DNA of 64,000 nt, from the NCBI RefSeq assembly GCF_963576545.1, contig NW_026870566.1:172356-236355 (forward strand). The letters run 5' to 3'. This DNA comes from Limanda limanda (taxonomy: Eukaryota > Chordata > Actinopteri > Pleuronectiformes > Pleuronectidae). The notes below the pieces were generated by a model. The model did not search any database. It had not been told where the DNA came from and worked only from the letters and a program-made list of their open reading frames with translations. Position 1 is the first letter of the stretch. Each line of letters begins with the position of its first letter. Made by a program: the position numbers and the translations under genes. Below are positions 57,258-64,000 of the stretch, piece after piece.

Positions 57258-60200
57258 GGGTTAGGGTTAGGGTTAGGGTTAGGGTTAGGGTTAGGGTTAG
57301 GGTTAGGGTTAGGGTTAGGGTTAGGGTTAGGGTTAGGGTTAGGGTTAGGGTTAGGGTTAGGGTTAGGGTTAGGGTTAGGGTTAGGGTTAGGGTTAGGGTT
57401 AGGGTTAGGGTTAGGGTTAGGGTTAGGGTTAGGGTTAGGGTTAGGGTTAGGGTTAGGGTTAGGGTTAGGGTTAGGGTTAGGGTTAGGGTTAGGGTTAGGG
57501 TTAGGGTTAGGGTTAGGGTTAGGGTTAGGGTTAGGGTTAGGGTTAGGGTTAGGGTTAGGGTTAGGGTTAGGGTTAGGGTTAGGGTTAGGGTTAGGGTTAG
57601 GGTTAGGGTTAGGGTTAGGGTTAGGGTTAGGGTTAGGGTTAGGGTTAGGGTTAGGGTTAGGGTTAGGGTTAGGGTTAGGGTTAGGGTTAGGGTTAGGGTT
57701 AGGGTTAGGGTTAGGGTTAGGGTTAGGGTTAGGGTTAGGGTTAGGGTTAGGGTTAGGGTTAGGGTTAGGGTTAGGGTTAGGGTTAGGGTTAGGGTTAGGG
57801 TTAGGGTTAGGGTTAGGGTTAGGGTTAGGGTTAGGGTTAGGGTTAGGGTTAGGGTTAGGGTTAGGGTTAGGGTTAGGGTTAGGGTTAGGGTTAGGGTTAG
57901 GGTTAGGGTTAGGGTTAGGGTTAGGGTTAGGGTTAGGGTTAGGGTTAGGGTTAGGGTTAGGGTTAGGGTTAGGGTTAGGGTTAGGGTTAGGGTTAGGGTT
58001 AGGGTTAGGGTTAGGGTTAGGGTTAGGGTTAGGGTTAGGGTTAGGGTTAGGGTTAGGGTTAGGGTTAGGGTTAGGGTTAGGGTTAGGGTTAGGGTTAGGG
58101 TTAGGGTTAGGGTTAGGGTTAGGGTTAGGGTTAGGGTTAGGGTTAGGGTTAGGGTTAGGGTTAGGGTTAGGGTTAGGGTTAGGGTTAGGGTTAGGGTTAG
58201 GGTTAGGGTTAGGGTTAGGGTTAGGGTTAGGGTTAGGGTTAGGGTTAGGGTTAGGGTTAGGGTTAGGGTTAGGGTTAGGGTTAGGGTTAGGGTTAGGGTT
58301 AGGGTTAGGGTTAGGGTTAGGGTTAGGGTTAGGGTTAGGGTTAGGGTTAGGGTTAGGGTTAGGGTTAGGGTTAGGGTTAGGGTTAGGGTTAGGGTTAGGG
58401 TTAGGGTTAGGGTTAGGGTTAGGGTTAGGGTTAGGGTTAGGGTTAGGGTTAGGGTTAGGGTTAGGGTTAGGGTTAGGGTTAGGGTTAGGGTTAGGGTTAG
58501 GGTTAGGGTTAGGGTTAGGGTTAGGGTTAGGGTTAGGGTTAGGGTTAGGGTTAGGGTTAGGGTTAGGGTTAGGGTTAGGGTTAGGGTTAGGGTTAGGGTT
58601 AGGGTTAGGGTTAGGGTTAGGGTTAGGGTTAGGGTTAGGGTTAGGGTTAGGGTTAGGGTTAGGGTTAGGGTTAGGGTTAGGGTTAGGGTTAGGGTTAGGG
58701 TTAGGGTTAGGGTTAGGGTTAGGGTTAGGGTTAGGGTTAGGGTTAGGGTTAGGGTTAGGGTTAGGGTTAGGGTTAGGGTTAGGGTTAGGGTTAGGGTTAG
58801 GGTTAGGGTTAGGGTTAGGGTTAGGGTTAGGGTTAGGGTTAGGGTTAGGGTTAGGGTTAGGGTTAGGGTTAGGGTTAGGGTTAGGGTTAGGGTTAGGGTT
58901 AGGGTTAGGGTTAGGGTTAGGGTTAGGGTTAGGGTTAGGGTTAGGGTTAGGGTTAGGGTTAGGGTTAGGGTTAGGGTTAGGGTTAGGGTTAGGGTTAGGG
59001 TTAGGGTTAGGGTTAGGGTTAGGGTTAGGGTTAGGGTTAGGGTTAGGGTTAGGGTTAGGGTTAGGGTTAGGGTTAGGGTTAGGGTTAGGGTTAGGGTTAG
59101 GGTTAGGGTTAGGGTTAGGGTTAGGGTTAGGGTTAGGGTTAGGGTTAGGGTTAGGGTTAGGGTTAGGGTTAGGGTTAGGGTTAGGGTTAGGGTTAGGGTT
59201 AGGGTTAGGGTTAGGGTTAGGGTTAGGGTTAGGGTTAGGGTTAGGGTTAGGGTTAGGGTTAGGGTTAGGGTTAGGGTTAGGGTTAGGGTTAGGGTAGGGT
59301 TAGGGTTAGGGTTAGGGTTAGGGTTAGGGTTAGGGTTAGGGTTAGGGTTAGGGTTAGGGTTAGGGTTAGGGTTAGGGTTAGGGTTAGGGTTAGGGTTAGG
59401 GTTAGGGTTAGGGTTAGGGTTAGGGTTAGGGTTAGGGTTAGGGTTAGGGTTAGGGTTAGGGTTAGGGTTAGGGTTAGGGTTAGGGTTAGGGTTAGGGTTA
59501 GGGTTAGGGTTAGGGTTAGGGTTAGGGTTAGGGTTAGGGTTAGGGTTAGGGTTAGGGTTAGGGTTAGGGTTAGGGTTAGGGTTAGGGTTAGGGTTAGGGT
59601 TAGGGTTAGGGTTAGGGTTAGGGTTAGGGTTAGGGTTAGGGTTAGGGTTAGGGTTAGGGTTAGGGTTAGGGTTAGGGTTAGGGTTAGGGTTAGGGTTAGG
59701 GTTAGGGTTAGGGTTAGGGTTAGGGTTAGGGTTAGGGTTAGGGTTAGGGTTAGGGTTAGGGTTAGGGTTAGGGTTAGGGTTAGGGTTAGGGTTAGGGTTA
59801 GGGTTAGGGTTAGGGTTAGGGTTAGGGTTAGGGTTAGGGTTAGGGTTAGGGTTAGGGTTAGGGTTAGGGTTAGGGTTAGGGTTAGGGTTAGGGTTAGGGT
59901 TAGGGTTAGGGTTAGGGTTAGGGTTAGGGTTAGGGTTAGGGTTAGGGTTAGGGTTAGGGTTAGGGTTAGGGTTAGGGTTAGGGTTAGGGTTAGGGTTAGG
60001 GTTAGGGTTAGGGTTAGGGTTAGGGTTAGGGTTAGGGTTAGGGTTAGGGTTAGGGTTAGGGTTAGGGTTAGGGTTAGGGTTAGGGTTAGGGTTAGGGTTA
60101 GGGTTAGGGTTAGGGTTAGGGTTAGGGTTAGGGTTAGGGTTAGGGTTAGGGTTAGGGTTAGGGTTAGGGTTAGGGTTAGGGTTAGGGTTAGGGTTAGGGT

Positions 60201-63200
60201 TAGGGTTAGGGTTAGGGTTAGGGTTAGGGTTAGGGTTAGGGTTAGGGTTAGGGTTAGGGTTAGGGTTAGGGTTAGGGTTAGGGTTAGGGTTAGGGTTAGG
60301 GTTAGGGTTAGGGTTAGGGTTAGGGTTAGGGTTAGGGTTAGGGTTAGGGTTAGGGTTAGGGTTAGGGTTAGGGTTAGGGTTAGGGTTAGGGTTAGGGTTA
60401 GGGTTAGGGTTAGGGTTAGGGTTAGGGTTAGGGTTAGGGTTAGGGTTAGGGTTAGGGTTAGGGTTAGGGTTAGGGTTAGGGTTAGGGTTAGGGTTAGGGT
60501 TAGGGTTAGGGTTAGGGTTAGGGTTAGGGTTAGGGTTAGGGTTAGGGTTAGGGTTAGGGTTAGGGTTAGGGTTAGGGTTAGGGTTAGGGTTAGGGTTAGG
60601 GTTAGGGTTAGGGTTAGGGTTAGGGTTAGGGTTAGGGTTAGGGTTAGGGTTAGGGTTAGGGTTAGGGTTAGGGTTAGGGTTAGGGTTAGGGTTAGGGTTA
60701 GGGTTAGGGTTAGGGTTAGGGTTAGGGTTAGGGTTAGGGTTAGGGTTAGGGTTAGGGTTAGGGTTAGGGTTAGGGTTAGGGTTAGGGTTAGGGTTAGGGT
60801 TAGGGTTAGGGTTAGGGTTAGGGTTAGGGTTAGGGTTAGGGTTAGGGTTAGGGTTAGGGTTAGGGTTAGGGTTAGGGTTAGGGTTAGGGTTAGGGTTAGG
60901 GTTAGGGTTAGGGTTAGGGTTAGGGTTAGGGTTAGGGTTAGGGTTAGGGTTAGGGTTAGGGTTAGGGTTAGGGTTAGGGTTAGGGTTAGGGTTAGGGTTA
61001 GGGTTAGGGTTAGGGTTAGGGTTAGGGTTAGGGTTAGGGTTAGGGTTAGGGTTAGGGTTAGGGTTAGGGTTAGGGTTAGGGTTAGGGTTAGGGTTAGGGT
61101 TAGGGTTAGGGTTAGGGTTAGGGTTAGGGTTAGGGTTAGGGTTAGGGTTAGGGTTAGGGTTAGGGTTAGGGTTAGGGTTAGGGTTAGGGTTAGGGTTAGG
61201 GTTAGGGTTAGGGTTAGGGTTAGGGTTAGGGTTAGGGTTAGGGTTAGGGTTAGGGTTAGGGTTAGGGTTAGGGTTAGGGTTAGGGTTAGGGTTAGGGTTA
61301 GGGTTAGGGTTAGGGTTAGGGTTAGGGTTAGGGTTAGGGTTAGGGTTAGGGTTAGGGTTAGGGTTAGGGTTAGGGTTAGGGTTAGGGTTAGGGTTAGGGT
61401 TAGGGTTAGGGTTAGGGTTAGGGTTAGGGTTAGGGTTAGGGTTAGGGTTAGGGTTAGGGTTAGGGTTAGGGTTAGGGTTAGGGTTAGGGTTAGGGTTAGG
61501 GTTAGGGTTAGGGTTAGGGTTAGGGTTAGGGTTAGGGTTAGGGTTAGGGTTAGGGTTAGGGTTAGGGTTAGGGTTAGGGTTAGGGTTAGGGTTAGGGTTA
61601 GGGTTAGGGTTAGGGTTAGGGTTAGGGTTAGGGTTAGGGTTAGGGTTAGGGTTAGGGTTAGGGTTAGGGTTAGGGTTAGGGTTAGGGTTAGGGTTAGGGT
61701 TAGGGTTAGGGTTAGGGTTAGGGTTAGGGTTAGGGTTAGGGTTAGGGTTAGGGTTAGGGTTAGGGTTAGGGTTAGGGTTAGGGTTAGGGTTAGGGTTAGG
61801 GTTAGGGTTAGGGTTAGGGTTAGGGTTAGGGTTAGGGTTAGGGTTAGGGTTAGGGTTAGGGTTAGGGTTAGGGTTAGGGTTAGGGTTAGGGTTAGGGTTA
61901 GGGTTAGGGTTAGGGTTAGGGTTAGGGTTAGGGTTAGGGTTAGGGTTAGGGTTAGGGTTAGGGTTAGGGTTAGGGTTAGGGTTAGGGTTAGGGTTAGGGT
62001 TAGGGTTAGGGTTAGGGTTAGGGTTAGGGTTAGGGTTAGGGTTAGGGTTAGGGTTAGGGTTAGGGTTAGGGTTAGGGTTAGGGTTAGGGTTAGGGTTAGG
62101 GTTAGGGTTAGGGTTAGGGTTAGGGTTAGGGTTAGGGTTAGGGTTAGGGTTAGGGTTAGGGTTAGGGTTAGGGTTAGGGTTAGGGTTAGGGTTAGGGTTA
62201 GGGTTAGGGTTAGGGTTAGGGTTAGGGTTAGGGTTAGGGTTAGGGTTAGGGTTAGGGTTAGGGTTAGGGTTAGGGTTAGGGTTAGGGTTAGGGTTAGGGT
62301 TAGGGTTAGGGTTAGGGTTAGGGTTAGGGTTAGGGTTAGGGTTAGGGTTAGGGTTAGGGTTAGGGTTAGGGTTAGGGTTAGGGTAGGGTTAGGGTTAGGG
62401 TTAGGGTTAGGGTTAGGGTTAGGGTTAGGGTTAGGGTTAGGGTTAGGGTTAGGGTTAGGGTTAGGGTTAGGGTTAGGGTTAGGGTTAGGGTTAGGGTTAG
62501 GGTTAGGGTTAGGGTTAGGGTTAGGGTTAGGGTTAGGGTTAGGGTTAGGGTTAGGGTTAGGGTTAGGGTTAGGGTTAGGGTTAGGGTTAGGGTTAGGGTT
62601 AGGGTTAGGGTTAGGTTAGGGTTAGGGTTAGGGTTAGGGTTAGGGTTAGGGTTAGGGTTAGGGTTAGGGTTAGGGTTAGGGTTAGGGTTAGGGTTAGGGT
62701 TAGGGTTAGGGTTAGGGTTAGGGTTAGGGTTAGGGTTAGGGTTAGGGTTAGGGTTAGGGTTAGGGTTAGGGTTAGGGTTAGGGTTAGGGTTAGGGTTAGG
62801 GTTAGGGTTAGGGTTAGGGTTAGGGTTAGGGTTAGGGTTAGGGTTAGGGTTAGGGTTAGGGTTAGGGTTAGGGTTAGGGTTAGGGTTAGGTTAGGGTTAG
62901 GTTAGGGTTAGGGTTAGGGTTAGGGTTAGGGTTAGGGTTAGGGTTAGGGTTAGGGTTAGGGTTAGGGTTAGGGTTAGGGTTAGGGTTAGGGTTAGGGTTA
63001 GGGTTAGGGTTAGGGTTAGGGTTAGGGTTAGGGTTAGGGTTAGGGTTAGGGTTAGGGTTAGGGTTAGGGTTAGGGTTAGGGTTAGGGTTAGGGTTAGGGT
63101 TAGGGTTAGGGTTAGGGTTAGGGTTAGGGTTAGGGTTAGGGTTAGGGTTAGGGTTAGGGTTAGGGTTAGGGTTAGGGTTAGGGTTAGGGTTAGGGTTAGG

Positions 63201-63480
63201 GTTAGGGTTAGGGTTAGGGTTAGGGTTAGGGTTAGGGTTAGGGTTAGGGTTAGGGTTAGGGTTAGGGTTAGGGTTAGGGTTAGGGTTAGGGTAGGGTTAG
63301 GGTTAGGGTTAGGGTTAGGGTTAGGGTTAGGGTTAGGGTTAGGGTTAGGGTTAGGGTTAGGGTTAGGGTTAGGGTTAGGGTTAGGGTTAGGGTTAGGGTT
63401 AGGGTTAGGGTTAGGGTTAGGGTTAGGGTTAGGGTTAGGGTTAGGGTTAGGGTTAGGGTTAGGGTTAGGGTTAGGGTTAG
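57258..63480 (+). repeat. Main terminal telomere, (TTAGGG)n, about 6.2 kb
   Basis: Roughly 1,037 hexamers by length. It is perfect for about 2 kb, then shows isolated single-base omissions: GGGTAGGG near 59295, 62384 and 63292, and TTAGG near 62615, 62888 and 62900. The G-rich strand runs 5'->3' to the right, as at a right chromosome end. TTAGGG is the canonical telomerase product in many eukaryotes. Confidence 0.97.
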
Positions 63481-63645
63481 GGTAGGGTTAGGGTTAGGTT
63501 AGGGTTAGGGTTAGGGTTAGGGTTAGGGTTAGGGTAAGGTTAGGGTTAGGGTAGGGTAGGGTAGGGTTAGGGTTAGGGTTAGGGTTAGGGTTAGGGTTAG
63601 GGTAGGGTGGGTGTAGGGTTAGGGTTAGGTTAGGGTTAGGGTTAG
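63481..63645 (+). repeat. Telomere with frequent single-base omissions and changes
   Basis: TTAGGG remains recognisable but GGTAGGG, TTAGG, GTAAGG and GGTGGG forms appear every few repeats. It is the transition between the clean telomere and the G-rich end. Confidence 0.85.
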
Positions 63646-64000
63646 GGGTAGGGGTGGGTAGGGTGGGGAGGGAGGGTTAGGGTGGGTGAGGGTGGGGTGG
63701 GGAGGGTGAGGGGGAGGGTGAGGGAGGGTGAGGGTGAGGGTGGGGAGGGGGAGGGGAGGGTGAGGGGAGGGGGGGAGGGGGTGGGGGAGGGGAGGGTGAG
63801 GGGGAGGGGGAGGGGGAGGGGGGGGGGTGGGGGAGGGGGAGGGGGAGGGGTGGGTGGGGGTGGGGGAGGGGGAGGGTGAGGGGGTGGGGGTGGGGGAGGG
63901 GTGGGGGTGGGGGAGGGGGTGGGGGTGGGGGGTGGGGGGAGGGTGGGTGGGGGTGGGGGTGGGGGTGGGGGTGGGGGTGGGGGTGGGGTGGGGGTGGGGG
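63646..64000 (+). repeat. Degenerate G-rich end, probable consensus artefact
   Basis: Almost entirely G with single T or A, no TTA beyond about 63680 and no C. Many stretches keep a six-base period (gagggg and gggggt units), as if TTA were replaced by G with one surviving T or A. Genuine telomeres are purest at their ends, so decay outward suggests low-coverage or mis-called consensus at a contig end. A real variant repeat is the alternative. Confidence 0.75.

Noticed and set aside
63682..63879. A 65-codon Gly/Arg/Glu-rich + strand frame
   Set aside because: It lies in the G-rich degenerate end, where stops are rare by composition; probably not real sequence.

Overview
This window is the right-hand end of a eukaryotic chromosome and holds no gene I can support. 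About 57.1 kb of subtelomeric satellite (1-57129) runs into a terminal TTAGGG telomere (57130 to about 63.5 kb). The window ends in a degraded, almost pure-G stretch. The G-rich strand reads 5'->3' towards position 64000, so the physical chromosome end lies to the right. TTAGGG is used by vertebrates, many invertebrates, fungi and protists, and by some plants such as many Asparagales. Nothing here narrows the host further. The nucleosome-sized monomers (155 and 163 bp) fit an animal or a plant equally well.

The satellite has two related monomers. Monomer A is 163 bp and carries an internal GGG(TTAGGG)3 tract in the same orientation as the telomere. Monomer B is 155 bp, shares A's first 43 bp exactly, is diverged in the middle, and has an unrelated tail with no telomeric motif. 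Stepping along the array from the start of each unit (the gatattcttg motif, first at 12) gives 266 A units, one pair of them fused by an 87-bp deletion, and 89 complete B units plus one truncated B. With seven A units that lack one TTAGGG, these counts add up exactly to the array length. Two B units are never adjacent; B units are separated by runs of 1-6 A units.

The order of these A-runs works as a barcode of array history. Positions 1-11740 recur at 13825-24614. Positions 22039 to about 32.4 kb recur at 37000 to about 48.39 kb. Inside these lie local tandem duplications with periods of 956, 3057, 2250, 2894, 1133 and 644 bp. Rare base variants shared between copies confirm these relations. 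One abnormal junction at 48391-48396 joins two different block types.

The array stops inside a B monomer at 57129. It is followed by about 16 perfect TTAGGG repeats, a 30-bp non-telomeric island (57228-57257), and about 6.2 kb of nearly perfect telomere. Single-base omissions become more frequent outward. From about 63.65 kb the sequence becomes G-rich with hexamer-spaced single T or A, most likely a consensus or base-calling artefact at the contig end.

The most interesting biology is the satellite itself: every typical A monomer holds exactly the four G-tracts needed for one intramolecular G-quadruplex, so a 57-kb field of telomere-like sites lies next to the real telomere. It could bind telomere proteins, seed TERRA-like transcripts, or act as a recombination template. 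These roles are inference; the repeat structure is read directly.
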